A stretch of DNA of 64,000 bases from Dreissena polymorpha. Lineage: Eukaryota; Mollusca; Bivalvia; Myida; Dreissenidae. The notes beneath the pieces are model-generated. The model saw only the letters and a list, made by a program, of their open reading frames with translations, searched no databases and was not told the DNA's origin. The stretch spans positions 79,249,867 to 79,313,866 of the forward strand of contig NC_068359.1 in the NCBI RefSeq assembly GCF_020536995.1, written 5' to 3'. Below, piece after piece: positions 1 through 11,819 of the stretch (the stretch's first letter is position 1; each line of letters opens with the position of its first letter). The translations under genes were made by a program, and so were the position numbers.

Positions 1-622
1 GACTCATTCCACGAAAATCAATTGAAAAGTGAATGATATAGTCTTAAAATTACATAATAATTAGTGTGACTAGATTATGTTTCTTGAAATCTTTTTCGTA
101 ATACAAATAAGTTGCTACGATATATTTTGGTATTGATATGTTTTATTAAGCTGCATCACATTCTGGTGGTAGTTTATATCACTTCAATATTATTAGTCGT
201 GTACACAACATGTACGCACCATATCTTACTTTATCCAGCTTTGAAATATCAATTATTAAGCACGCGATATAGATACATTTACACAAGCATTTCAGTTACA
301 ATAGAGGGGTGCGCCTTTATATGTAAGGATGATTGTAATTTCTTTTTCTAGTTTTCCACCAATAAATATCGGAGCAAAGTACGGATCTTAGTCTCACCGG
401 TCCATGGGGGTATTACATTCGACAAACGTGTTTCATTACGGGTATTATGTACAATAATTCATCGAATATAAACACAGCGAAACTTCATTGGCACTAGAAG
501 ATACAATTCCATATTCTTATTCAAATTTATGGCAATTTACTCTTTATTTAATAAGCATTCAAACACATTTACCTTTTTCGTCAACATTTGTATACTGCGT
601 TAATATTATAATTGAATTTCAG
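1..622. other. upstream flank of IRG gene, no gene seen
   Basis: This is AT-rich sequence with no convincing coding exon. A good acceptor (polypyrimidine plus TTTCAG) ends at 622, so a 5' UTR exon of the IRG gene probably lies in or before this stretch, but I could not place it. Confidence 0.4.
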
Positions 623-2666
623 TTTATGAACAGACAGCAAATCATGTCTGACGAAATGGAGACAAGCAAGCAGAAGTGCCTAAATCCGATTTGCAATTCC
701 TTTATGGAAAACACGTTTAAATTTTGTTCCAACTGTGGAGCAAATTTAAAGCAGTCTAGTAAGTGCTTTTGCTTTTTTATTTTACTTTGCTACAAACGAA
801 ATGTTTGAGAGGCTTACTTTTTACTAAATTATTTTGTTCAATAGGTCGAAGTTCTGGGTCAAGCCAAGTTATTTATTCGCGAACTGAAGTTAGCAACCAA
901 GAACGCGTGATAGGGTCTAATGGTACGTTTACATATGTATTCATTGTATTGGTATACATTATAATCAGCAGATCATTCCTTGTATAATGACTTCAATATA
1001 TTAATCTTCCGCTTTACCGGTATTATTTTGTCGAGATATATAGACGTTCGATTGTACTAACATGTAATTTTTGATTAAATAGAATGTGGAAACAAGTTAC
1101 TCAAGAAAAGATGTTATGTAGGTTGCTTAGTTCAAAACCATTTGCGTCGATTAATTTCTCGCATTGTTACTATGACGCGACAATAGCTATTGATTTTATA
1201 TATTGTTCCCTAGACGACGAATGCCGTTTGAATGGTGCTGAAGTAGCGTTAAACGTAAGTAAACCGACATTGAACACGCAAACGCCGTTTTTGTATCGTG
1301 AATTTTCGTTTACCTTTCGGAGTGTCTTTCCGTAGCAAAACGTTGTATAATGTACAATTATTCATGTCCTTTAAACTGTAAACGTTGTTTTATTAAACAT
1401 ATGAATGAATCACATTCATAATGTCTGTATCGGGAAAGTTGTAAGTTTTGATTATTGCGATGGTTTCAGTCTGAAGACCTTCAGGCGATTGCAAACGATG
1501 TTTTATCAGGTGCCTCCGACAACGCTGATATTAATGAAATACGACACACACTTGACGGAAAGTTAACAAACCTGACCAACATAAAAATACACATTTGTAT
1601 CGTTGGTGAATCTGGCACTGGGAAGTCTTCGTTCATCAATGCAATGCTAGGGCTTGATTCTGACGACGATGGGGCAGCAAAGGTAGGACTTTTTGAGACG
1701 ACTCAAACGCCAACTTATTACAAACAAATCAACAATCCTAATCTGGTATTTTGCGACGTACCAGGTGTTGGTACAAAAAACTTTCCACAGAAAACATACC
1801 TTAAAGACATAAACTTTGACAGTTACGACTTCTTCATTTTAGTAACAGCATCACGATTCAAGGAAAATGACACATGGTTAGCAAACGAAATAATTAAACG
1901 CAAAAAGAGGTTTTATTTCGTAAGAGCAAAGATCGATTTGGACATTCAGTGCGAATTTCAAAACCGTCGTAAACCTACCTACAAAAGCCCCGATCAATTG
2001 TTACAATTATTAAAAGAAGATTGTGAACGTCAGCTTAAAGAGAGCGGTGTACCAACACCAGATGTATTTCTCATCAACAACAGGAACACACAGAAATACG
2101 ATTTCGACGCACTAACAAAAAAACTAATAAATGACCTACCAGGCTTGAAAAAAGAGGCACTGGCATGGTACCTGCCTGTAATATCACTCGGCGTTCTTGA
2201 AGAAAAGATGTTGTTATTTCAAAAAAGGATATATAAGATTGCTCTCAAATCAGCAATGGGAGCTATAGTACCGATAGCACTGGTTGGTTTATTGGTCGAT
2301 GTAAACATTTTGATGACAGAAACACAATTGTACAAAGCTCAATTTGGAACAGATGATATTTCCATGGAAATTCTTTCTCGAAAATTAAGTATTCAACTGA
2401 GTGATTTGATTAATGAGAATGTGATAGACACTTCAAAAGCATTAAAATCTTCAACAAGCTTTCTTAACTTGTGTGCAAGTATGGGAGCAGCTAATGCATT
2501 GTCAAATTCCGTCAGACTTGTATTGCCAGGTATAGGCAATATTGTGTCCGCACCAATAGCATATTGTTCATCGGTATATATTCAGAACAAAATGCTTGAA
2601 CTTTGCTATGCAGAAGCTAAACGGATTTTTGAGCTAAGAATGAAAGTGTATAATGAAAAAAGTTAG
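623..2666 (+). CDS. zinc-ribbon immunity-related GTPase (IRG), 4 exons
   Basis: Exons 623-758, 845-922, 1083-1117 and 1470-2666 join in phase (GT donors at 759, 923 and 1118; AG acceptors before each exon). With ATG 626 they give about 480 aa; a second in-frame ATG lies at 644. The N-terminus has a zinc ribbon, C18-x4-C23-x10-C34-x2-C37-G, followed by a Ser-rich linker and a second Cys-Gly/Cys pair near residues 72-81. The last exon is an IRG-type GTPase. It has a P-loop GESGTGKS at about 128-135, a G3 motif DVPGVGT, a G4-like RAKIDLD, and C-terminal hydrophobic helices typical of IRGs. IRGs of the GKS class act on intracellular membranes in pathogen defence in vertebrates; a similar role here is inferred. 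No frame break was seen. The unusual part is the zinc ribbon. The domain call is firm; the short exons 2-3 are less certain. Confidence 0.85.
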
Positions 2667-5600
2667 ACGAAAGTCGATAGAGTAATTAAGCCAATTAAAC
2701 AGTAGTAGGTTTTATACCAAATATATAGTTTAAGAAATATTTAGTTTTTTTCGAATTCCAATTTTCCGATGATTGTTCCAAAGCAATCAATTTAAAATTT
2801 CAACACGTAAGCCCATTAATTGTACCATATAACATTATGTTACCTTTACCGAAATGCCCCTGACAATGTGAATAAGTCATACTGTTTTAATCAAACCATG
2901 TATATTTTTTGTCGATGCCGCTTGCCGAACGTTCGATCCAGCAATTATTTCGGTCGCGTGTTTGTGCGTGCTTACTTCTGGACCAATCTCGCCCAGACTG
3001 TTACTTTTCATTAATCATGCAATTTTTAAATAATTGACCAAACGTATTCCCTTTCATGAGACAACGTGTCATGTTTAACAGTCCTATTACTTTAACATAA
3101 AGTGTTGGTTATTCAATTGGTCATTCAAAAAGTTCTTGATTATCAGTGTAATCTGAAAAATATTCAATACTTACAATGACGAGCTGTTAGATTAATAATC
3201 ACAGCATTATTGAAACTGTGCTAGTCTTGCAAGTAGGCATTGAGCTTTTTTCCAGAAATATAATAAAATTTCATTTCATAAAATCGTGATTTAACAATTG
3301 AAGTGATCAGATTATAAATGGAAAAAAAGTAAATCAAGGTATCTCTTACACATAACATATCGACGAACATTTACTAGTTTTACGCAGTTCGATAACTTGT
3401 GTAGTGTTTAGTATGTACATTACTTTGTATTGTTTCCTCTGAGCTCTAAGTTAAACGGTCTAACTGAAAACTTGAAATACAAGTGCTGATGATTGTATTG
3501 TATCGGTAATTTAACATTTTATTGTTTATTAGTGAAATGATCTATACATGCAGTGAGTAGGAAGGTTTCTGTATGTAGATAAATATTTTAATATAGAGCC
3601 TGAACACAATATCATATTATCATGCCAATGGTTATTTCTGTTTTGGTTTTATTACGTGTTTATCGTTGTATTATTGTCATGTGACGTACAAAATGTTTCT
3701 ATGTTGGTTATTGTTCGGAAATAGGTATCTGGTAAATTGATTAATTATTTTGAACAAAAAGCCGTATTGTACATAAGAAAAGTGTTTAATATTCCATCAA
3801 TAGTTTGTAAAACAGTAAAAAAAGGAAGTAGCAGATAGTGATACTGTAACATCGCTTCCATCAGTTCTTCGATGAAATTATTGTGCGCATTTCAAAAGCA
3901 TTATGTTTTGCTTCAACTTGCATTGTCTTGAACTTACCTCGAATATTTAAAATATATAACGCGCTTTGGCAAATTAATGTTATTGATTTGTATTCATTAT
4001 TTATACATCATCAGATCAGTTGCAAATATAACAATGAAATATATTATTGTCGAAAAAATGACCATACTTTGTAACATCACAATTCCTGAACTAATTTTAT
4101 AACGCATGATATCAAAAGGCAACCCGTGTACGAATCCTGACATACAAACATAAAAAATACCGTTGAAAAAAAAGAATTAGAAGTGGTAATTTTATTTATA
4201 TCGTGTGTTTTGGTCAATATAAATAATTGAGAATAATTGTAGTTTTATAACATATTGTGTACTCACGTGGATGTGTGCTTTTGTTTAGTGTTCTAAGTCT
4301 GTATCACATTGGTATTCGAATGTTTTACTTTTGATGTATAGTTGGTTGTTGGGGGTAAAAATGATATAAGAAAAACAAATGTGTGCGAATAAATTAAATG
4401 CAGATATGTATATACGAGCCGGATTGAAATACATTCTTACACTTTACTGCATTTTAAATTGCCGACTTAATTGTAAAGAGCGAAAGTGTGATTTATTACT
4501 CTTACTTAAATAAATAAATAAATGATTTATAAATTGTTTCAGTGATCATAAAAACAGGACTAATTAGGTTTATTATCTAATTTTTAGTTATAAAATAGTA
4601 TACCTTATCTTTATGTATATACTGTATACACATCTTTTAATGTTTTAGTGCAAACAAGATTGTGGCCTTTATTAAAGATTTTGACAGATTTTTTGACACG
4701 TGTTAATGCTTTTTAATCAGAATATGGACTTTAGAAAAGTTGAGCCATCTATACATCACATACTTTGAGTTCGATTTATGTTTATCAGAATGAACTCAAT
4801 ACGAATCATGCAATGCCGGTCATACACGTACAATAGCTTATTAGAAATGATATGAATATTGTACCATTAATATTATTATTAACGTGTTATGTATGTTTCA
4901 TAAAATATATCATTTATATTATTTATACGATTCTTGCCTCACCAAATGTACATATTATGTTTGATTTATGCAAAGCAGAAGTTGTATTTATGTTAATCAG
5001 AGTAAACATGTTGGAACTTATGTGCCTATTTTTAGTAAACCAAATTATTAAGCTTCGTTAATGTTGAAAGTTTTAACAGTTTTCAATACTGTACGTAGTA
5101 TTCACTGAATGTACGGCAAATAGTCACAGTTTGTGTCACTGATGTAACATTTTGTACATTATATAATTTGAGAAGAGCTAGCTTTAAGAAGTAGGATGCC
5201 GCGTAACAAAAAGTGTAACAATGTTCTAGATTCTTGCTGTTAGAATAAAAGTTTGCAAGTATTTTAATATGCTGTATAGGGATATTTTCCGGTTATTGTA
5301 AATATTTCTTATTTTACGAAAAATAATGGTGCCACTGTTTTTATAAACATGTAACGATAAAGTCCTACACGCGAGATTATTATCTTTTACACGAATAAAT
5401 ACCTTTGAAAGAAACAAAGCATACGGCATTTCTCTCTGTGTTTATTTAAAGTTTTAAAGCCATCTTTCACGATTTATTCCGTTGATAAATTCGTAGTAGT
5501 AGACTTGCGGACGAATAGTTTCGAAGACTCTGGCATTCATCAACAGCAATCGCATTACCGGGAACATGTTAAGGAGATAGACGTTGCTCATTAGGCAATT

Positions 5601-6458
5601 AAACGTACGTGCGCCATTAGATGACTTTTAAGACTATTTTGTTATTTATATTGTTCGATAAGTGTATGTCTATTTTCAAAACATGTTTTTTTTTTAATTT
5701 TACACATACACTTTCTTTATTAAAGTTGTGATGCCATTACTCGCGAGATATGTCATCATATTAAGTTTTTTTTTTAATTTAGCTCGTTTTTGTGGAAATT
5801 AAGTGAACATAATGCATATTACAATACATTTATGAATATTTGTGTTTGTCTTTTCATGTTGTATTGTTGGTATTTGCTATTTAAATCGGTGAAATATTAT
5901 TTGAACTTACATGTTTTAAAAATTAAACATGTTTGGTGTAAGATTAGTGTATAACCGTTCAGTGTTGTTATGGTTAATTACAAAATAGCAAGGTCGTTGT
6001 CAAGTTAAAGCTCGGAACGAAAACGAAAACCTATCGCCGATGTCAGTTCATAATATTATTTTTACTTTGATACATAACCTAAACTAGCTAATAGATAACT
6101 TAAATAACTTACCTTACAACCATGTTGGCTTCTACCTCTTCTTTTGCCGTGTACTGCGGTAGAGCAATTACAGGCAATAACAAGTATTTTGACTGAACAC
6201 TATTGAAATATAAGGACCACGCTATAGTATTCACTGGTCTAATTAACAACGTGCATTACTGTTTTGGTAAACATATATATAAATAATTGCGCCGTGCAGT
6301 ATAATATAATATGTATGATATTCATCACGCTAAAGAACATTTATTGAAATCTGTCACATTTTACTGTTAAAAGTGATGATTTTTTATATAAAAAAACAAT
6401 GGTTTATTGATTTTTCAAAAATAAATTATTGTTTTACCCTGTTTGTGGAACTATATTT
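2667..6458. other. AT-rich intergenic or 3' UTR region
   Basis: No coding exon with recognisable protein similarity was found. The first few hundred bases are probably IRG 3' UTR. The stretch holds poly-A/T runs and one copy of a roughly 90-bp repeat (listed separately). An IRF-like GAAAACGAAA motif occurs at 6019. Confidence 0.5.
4749..4838 (+). repeat. dispersed ~90-bp repeat, copy 1
   Basis: The block beginning CTATACATCACATACTTTGA is repeated with few changes at about 6459-6545 in the same orientation. Copy 2 is directly joined to a hairpin MITE, whereas copy 1 is not. Confidence 0.7.
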
Positions 6459-6545
6459 GTCAATACATCACATACTTTGAGTTCGATTTATGGTTATTAG
6501 AATGAACCCAAAACGAACCATGCAATCCCAGTTTTACACGTCGCA
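6459..6545 (+). repeat. dispersed ~90-bp repeat, copy 2
   Basis: This matches 4749-4838 (shared core ACATCACATACTTTGAGTTC) and abuts the hairpin MITE that starts at about 6546. Confidence 0.7.
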
Positions 6546-6800
6546 TTCTGAGAAAACTGGGCATAATGCATGTGCGTAAAGTAACGTCCCAGATTAGCCT
6601 GTGCAGTCCGCAAAGGCTAATCAGGGACGACACTTTTCGCCTAAATTGGAATTTTGCTAAGAAGAGACTTCATTTAAAAGAAAAATGTCATAAAAGCGGA
6701 AAGTGTCGTCCCTTATTTGCCTGTGCGGACTGCACAGGCTGATCTGGGGCGGCATTTTAGGCACATGCCTCGTGCCAGTTTTCTCAAAACACGACTCATA
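6546..6800. mobile_element. hairpin MITE-like element, copy 1
   Basis: The two halves are inverted copies: the left arm contains AGATTAGCCTGTGCAGTCCG and the right arm its near complement, with outer ends resembling TTCTGAGAAAACTGGGCATA. There is no coding capacity. Related copies lie at 17847, 24701, 40287 and 46888. The structure suggests a non-autonomous DNA transposon; the superfamily is unknown. Confidence 0.75.
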
Positions 6801-7137
6801 TATACACCAGCATATATGGGTTTTGTAAAGCTCCTAAGTAAGGATTGTTATTTTTCTTGTTTGGATATAATGCATGCATCATGTTGTTTTTATCTATGAA
6901 AACTTTTGTATAAATTGTCATCTTACCAAACAGTAAACAGGTCACTTCAATGCCATTATTTATAATAGGTTGTTCCGCCTTTTTTGATAAGCGCGCAATC
7001 ACAAAGTTACACCGCGTCATTTAATATCGCCTTTAAACGTCTTTTTTATATTGAGTGTACATTATTCAAACCATTATTAACATCACCTCCACTTTAATAT
7101 GCTATACATGTATCTGAGTCGGAGATTACCAAACATT

Positions 7138-7506
7138 CTACCACATTCGCACACGCATGCAAATTAGAATGAGAAGGGAGCTGAGCGTGGGTTATTATCC
7201 CGATATACCAACGGTTGTTTCAAGTGACGTCACTTTGATTGTCCGCGCACTGTTTATGAATGAAGACGATGTCATTTGATTTTCATTGTTGTGGTGACGT
7301 AACGTTTTCGCGGAAAAGTGGAGGACGTTCGGTTAATATAATTCTCATTTATAACGGTAACTTTTAAATCGCGGATAACGTATTAATGAAATCGTGTTAG
7401 AATCGAAATAATCGACGTGTAACCTTTGGTTATTGCGCTAATAACAAACGATGTCGTTCCGATGCTTGTTATCAAACCACTCGGGCTGCACCCTCGTGGT
7501 TTAATA
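7138..7506 (+). repeat. ~370-bp dispersed repeat, copy A
   Basis: It begins CTACCACATTCGCACACGCA and ends in a GTGGTTTAAT-like motif. A second copy at 10486-10853 matches along its full length with scattered differences. It contains CGCGGAAAAGTGGAG and TGACGTCA-like words. No coding capacity is seen; it is probably non-autonomous mobile DNA. Confidence 0.75.
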
Positions 7507-8364
7507 GACCCTTTTCACAATGTGCCAAAATCGATAGGAGCGCGAAGTCATTTGACTCGCAGAATTCCAGAACGAGGCGGAACGTGATGCCGTTTATAAT
7601 ACCACGCAATGCCGCATCTAATTTCAACCCACCATGCTTTTGACGTTACGATATTGTCAACACAAGATGACATCGTCAGTAAATATCTACTTCCCAGTTT
7701 AGGTGTCAATACATTGTATACATTTTCTTGATTAAAGTACTTGTTTTTATTCACATGTTTGCACAAATTTTGACACTGTTTGTTTGAGCCTTTTTATCGC
7801 GGTGTTTAATCAAAGATCTATCAATAATCTTGTTTATTGGTATATCTTTTGTTTAATTGTCCCTGTGTTCAGCACAAACCCATTATCTCGTTATGATCAG
7901 ATACTGTGCCGACACATACTAAATAACAACAAGGGGTCATAAACCACTTGTTGCGGATGTCTGGTCATTTCCACATAATTTACGATACCCCCGTGTCTTC
8001 TCGTGGTAGTGGTATTGCATTGTCATTTCTTAGAGTTATTAAAAGTCAAATACTCAACTTTTGCTATAATTCGATGTATAAGATTTTGTAAAAATTGCCA
8101 TAACATTCGTTCCATATGTACATTTATTAGAATAAGTGATACAAAACTGAACGGAATAAAACAATTGGGACCGCATAAGAAGTTGATATGTTGTTCTTTG
8201 TAAAACTTATAATTATGATGGTATGCCTAAGAAAGGAATCGAAGAGGCTTTTTGTGAATAACCATCGTTGTGAAGAGTAAGACATGAAGATTTATTCTTT
8301 ATTTTAGTCTCAATTACATACAATACAATACAAACATTCAACTATATATAGAAAATTTGGAATA
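7507..8364. other. intergenic, nothing recognised
   Basis: Only short frames without family motifs were seen. No repeat shared with the rest of the window was recognised. Confidence 0.4.
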
Positions 8365-8531
8365 CGGACAAAACCCCTCCCGGATAAAAACCCTGCCGTC
8401 ATTTTCATAGGGGGCGGACGAAAACCCTCCCATGAATAAACATGGGCGGACAAAAACCCTCCCATGAAAAAAACGGGGGAGGACAAAAACCCTCCCATGA
8501 AAAAACGGAGGCGGACAAAAACCCTCCCGTA
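8365..8531. repeat. minisatellite, ~33-bp unit, about 4-5 copies
   Basis: Units contain GGCGGACAAAAACCCTCCCA followed by a short variable A-rich spacer. A minus-strand frame runs through the array, but it reflects the repeat rather than a gene. Confidence 0.8.
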
Positions 8532-8843
8532 AAAGAATTTAACACTTAGTGCTGCATTCATTAAATGAGGCCATTTATAAACAAGTGAATTTAAATTTAG
8601 AATAAATGCAATACGATACAGTGCAACGTTTAATCGCGTCATACGCTCATTCATGCAAAAGACGTGATTTCCGGGAAGTTTCTGAAAACTTTGCGAAAAT
8701 GAAAGTAAAATTATGTTAACAACTAACAATTCGTTAGCATGTAACTAATTTGTCTTAATTACTTATTTAATTTATCTTTGACTGTAACGTTTTCAATTGC
8801 ACTTTTGCAGACAATATATAAAGCATACTGTGTTGTCGAATGT

Positions 8844-8972
8844 AGGTAAAAATGCCAGAGGCAAAAATGCCATAGGTAAAAATGCCAGAGGTAAAAATGC
8901 CATAGGTAAAAATGCCAGATGTAAAGTGGTAAAAATGCCATAGGTAAAAATGCCATAGGTAAAAATGCCAGA
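8844..8972. repeat. 15-bp tandem repeat, about 8 copies
   Basis: Unit GGTAAAAATGCCATA alternates with a ...CCAGA variant. One copy is separated from the next by a short TGTAAAGT insertion. Confidence 0.85.
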
Positions 8973-8990
8973 CGTTATATAGTAAATAAA

Positions 8991-9129
8991 GAATACTAGG
9001 TCGGTGCCGAATAAAGCAAAGTTTATTTTGCGAGGCTTAGAAAATCTGAACCACGAACCTTGGCGAGTGGTTCAGATTTTCGTGCCGAGTAAAATAAACT
9101 TTGCTTTATTCGGCACCGACCTAGTATTC
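8991..9129. repeat. near-perfect 139-bp palindrome
   Basis: The outer arms are 39 bp and fully complementary (starting GAATACTAGGTCGGTGCCGA). Inner 15-bp arms (GAAAATCTGAACCAC and complement) are separated by a 12-nt loop, with a 10/8-nt asymmetric bulge between the two stems. It may be a very short hairpin transposon or a cruciform-forming repeat. Confidence 0.9.
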
Positions 9130-10416
9130 GATTTATCCCATCAATTTTCTTAGTCGCAAATTATTTCTTTAAAAATAGGATAGGGAAATCGAACTACACG
9201 GAAAATCCCAAAGTTATTTTAAGCAAACATTGTTTCATTATTTTAATCGTGCCGAGCCTAATACATTACAAAAATATCAGTAACTAACCTGTTTTTCTGT
9301 TTATCATACCTCTAAGTCCCCAAATTTTAAGAAATAATGAAAAAAACAAACACTAAACAACTGCATCTTTAGCGTGAAAGAACATGCATTGTGTTGTATG
9401 ACGTGTTAATAATGACGTCACGAGTACGCGCACTTAATATTTGTAAATAATGTTTTGTTTTTGCTTTTTGAGTTGCATTATTAGTTAAAAATAAAAATAA
9501 AAAATAAATCTTGGTATCAAATTGTATGTTTTGTTGAATCTGAAGCGATTTTACTAAAAATGATTACTTTATAGTTGATTCCGAGTAATATGACCATTCT
9601 CCGCCGCGCGTGACAGCTATATTTCAGCACTGCCGAAATAGAAGAAAATTTATTCCACAGTGGTTTATTTCGACAATGCACGTCTGATGATGGTCTAAAA
9701 CAGATTTTTGAGCAATATTTTTTAAGGATAATGAGTATTGTACAGAAACAATTTTTTATGTATTTTGTTGTTTTGTTGTTTTGTGCTTTATTTATTCTGT
9801 TTATTGGTTGGGATTTTTTGTTTCTTTGATGAATCGGTCATTAAAGGAAACTTGTTAAATTCATTGTAAAAGCTATTGGATTTTTATTGATGTAATGGAA
9901 TCTTTAGATTTTTGAGGATAATAAATTATTAAAGCAATGTGAAAAACAAGCAGGGTTTTGATGGTGATTATGTTCACATTGATTATTAAATGAGGCATGT
10001 ATTGCTACGTCTTGCTAATTACAACATTTAAACTTAGAGCCGATAATATAAAGATTTTTTAGAGAGTAAATTTTCCCCCCACAACTAAAATTTTGTACAT
10101 AACATCTAACTGTATTTTTTTCTTTATCAATTGCGGATTTTAAAAATTCACTTAACTTTGTTAAAACAGAAAGAGCTTTCTCTTACATCATACATTCTCA
10201 CAAGTCATATATTTGTACAAAATGCATAAACATATTTTTGGTGTTATTTTGATGCATGTGTATTGTGTATTTATTATTATGGTTGTTTGATGTTTAGCTG
10301 TATATGCTTATGTCGCAAATAAACTCGCTGTTCTGTTCTGTTAATTTTATAATATTGGGATTTATTGTGCTCGAATCAAAGTCAGGGAAAGTCTACACTG
10401 TGTATTAGCAACCTAC
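9130..10416. other. intergenic, AT-rich
   Basis: No exon was recognised. A stretch near 10310-10345 ends in a short (CTGTT)n run after an AATAAA-like word. This resembles the simple-repeat tail of a retroposon, but no body was recognised. Confidence 0.35.
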
Positions 10417-10920
10417 GCATCGAAACTTCATACCGTTGGTTATAACCGCAATAACCAACGGTTACCCGTCCATTATTTCTTAATTCTACCACATTCGCAC
10501 ACGCATGCACATTAGTTTGAGAAGGGAGCTGACCGTGGGTTATTACCCCGATATACCAACGGTTGTAAGTATGACGTCACTTTGATTGTCCGCGCCCTGT
10601 TTATGAATGAAGATGATGTCATTTGATTTTCATTGTTGTGGTGACGTCACGTTTTCGCGGAAAAGTGGAGGGCGTTCGGTTAATATAATTCTCATTTTAT
10701 AACCTTTAAATCGCGGATAACTTATTAATGAAATCCTGTTAGAATCGAAATAATCGACGTGTAAGCGTTAGTTATTGCGGTAATAACCAACGGTTCGTCG
10801 TTCCGATGCTTGTTACCGAAACCATTCGGGCTACACCCCCTAGTGGTTTAATTAGTACTACGCATCGGAACTCCAAACCGTTGGTTATCACCGCAATAAC
10901 CAACGCTTACACGTCGATCA
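10417..10920. repeat. compound repeat: ~370-bp copy B with inverted flanking arms
   Basis: The core at 10486-10853 is the second copy of the 7138-7506 repeat. Segments 10417-10475 and 10861-10920 are inverted copies of a stretch inside the core near 10748-10809, sharing words such as CCGTTGGTTAT and CGCAATAACCAACG. The whole looks like a non-autonomous inverted-repeat element or a nested pair. Confidence 0.65.
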
Positions 10921-11819
10921 TTACTAAAATAAATGATCATTAAAATTACAAGTTTTATCATCATATTATCGTCACTGAATCTTAAGAGAAAGAAAGTTCA
11001 GTCAATTCACGATGTAACAATGTATTGACTCATGTCATCAATTCTATAATGGTCTGATGTTTCTTTAGATTGATTGCGGGCTTAAATCGTTTATTGATTG
11101 ACAGCTGGCTATAATACAAACGATGTATCAATGTCAGAAACATGGCAAAGCATTTGGGAAACACTACATATATTCACAGCAACTTTATGTAAACAGTTTT
11201 GATATGCCAATATACATATATGAGTTTAGATTAGTGTAATCAAATCAAAAGACTGTTATATAAACATTTTTATTTAAAAAGTTGCGTTCAATCAGCGGCA
11301 TATATAAGCAATTGGCCCATGGTTTAATAAATAAATAAACACAACCAGTAAAGGTTTTTGCATGAGTTAGTTCTTTAGTTAACAGCATATTTCAAACGTC
11401 AGTTTCAAATAAATATCAACGTGGAAAAACTCGACTCTCTTCCTTTCTAGTTAAATATAATTACGCGATATTATGTTATTTCTTTGTGTGTTGAATTCGA
11501 AAGCCACTGAAGTCAACAGACGTTTTTCATTTAGAAGTTAAAAAAACAAAAACATTTCGAGCTTAAATTTGAGATGTAAGTTCTTAGCTCTAAGATATCA
11601 TAAATTGTATGTTCTGTTAATTGATACCAGAAGGAGCAAAATATACATTTGATATAAAAGTATTATATTTCTACTGTTATAAAAAATATTATAACCTCAC
11701 GAACATGAGTAAATGTACGTCGTGTAAAACCATTAATATAACCAAGCATTCTCGTGGTTAGGGATGTCTTCCATAACCAAAACATTTGGTCACACTAGTA
11801 CATCGAGTTCAACCGTTTA
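10921..11819. other. intergenic, nothing recognised
   Basis: AT-rich sequence 3' of the hydrolase gene. An AATAAA overlaps the hydrolase stop codon on the minus strand. Confidence 0.4.

Noticed and set aside
6019-6031. IRF-like GAAAACGAAAACC as an enhancer of the IRG gene
   Set aside because: It lies over 3 kb downstream of the gene with no other support; such a short word is expected by chance in AT-rich DNA.
8310-8956. Minus-strand frames with repeated FLPLWHFYLWHF or GGFLS units
   Set aside because: Both cross the two short minisatellites at 8365 and 8844 and have no other support.
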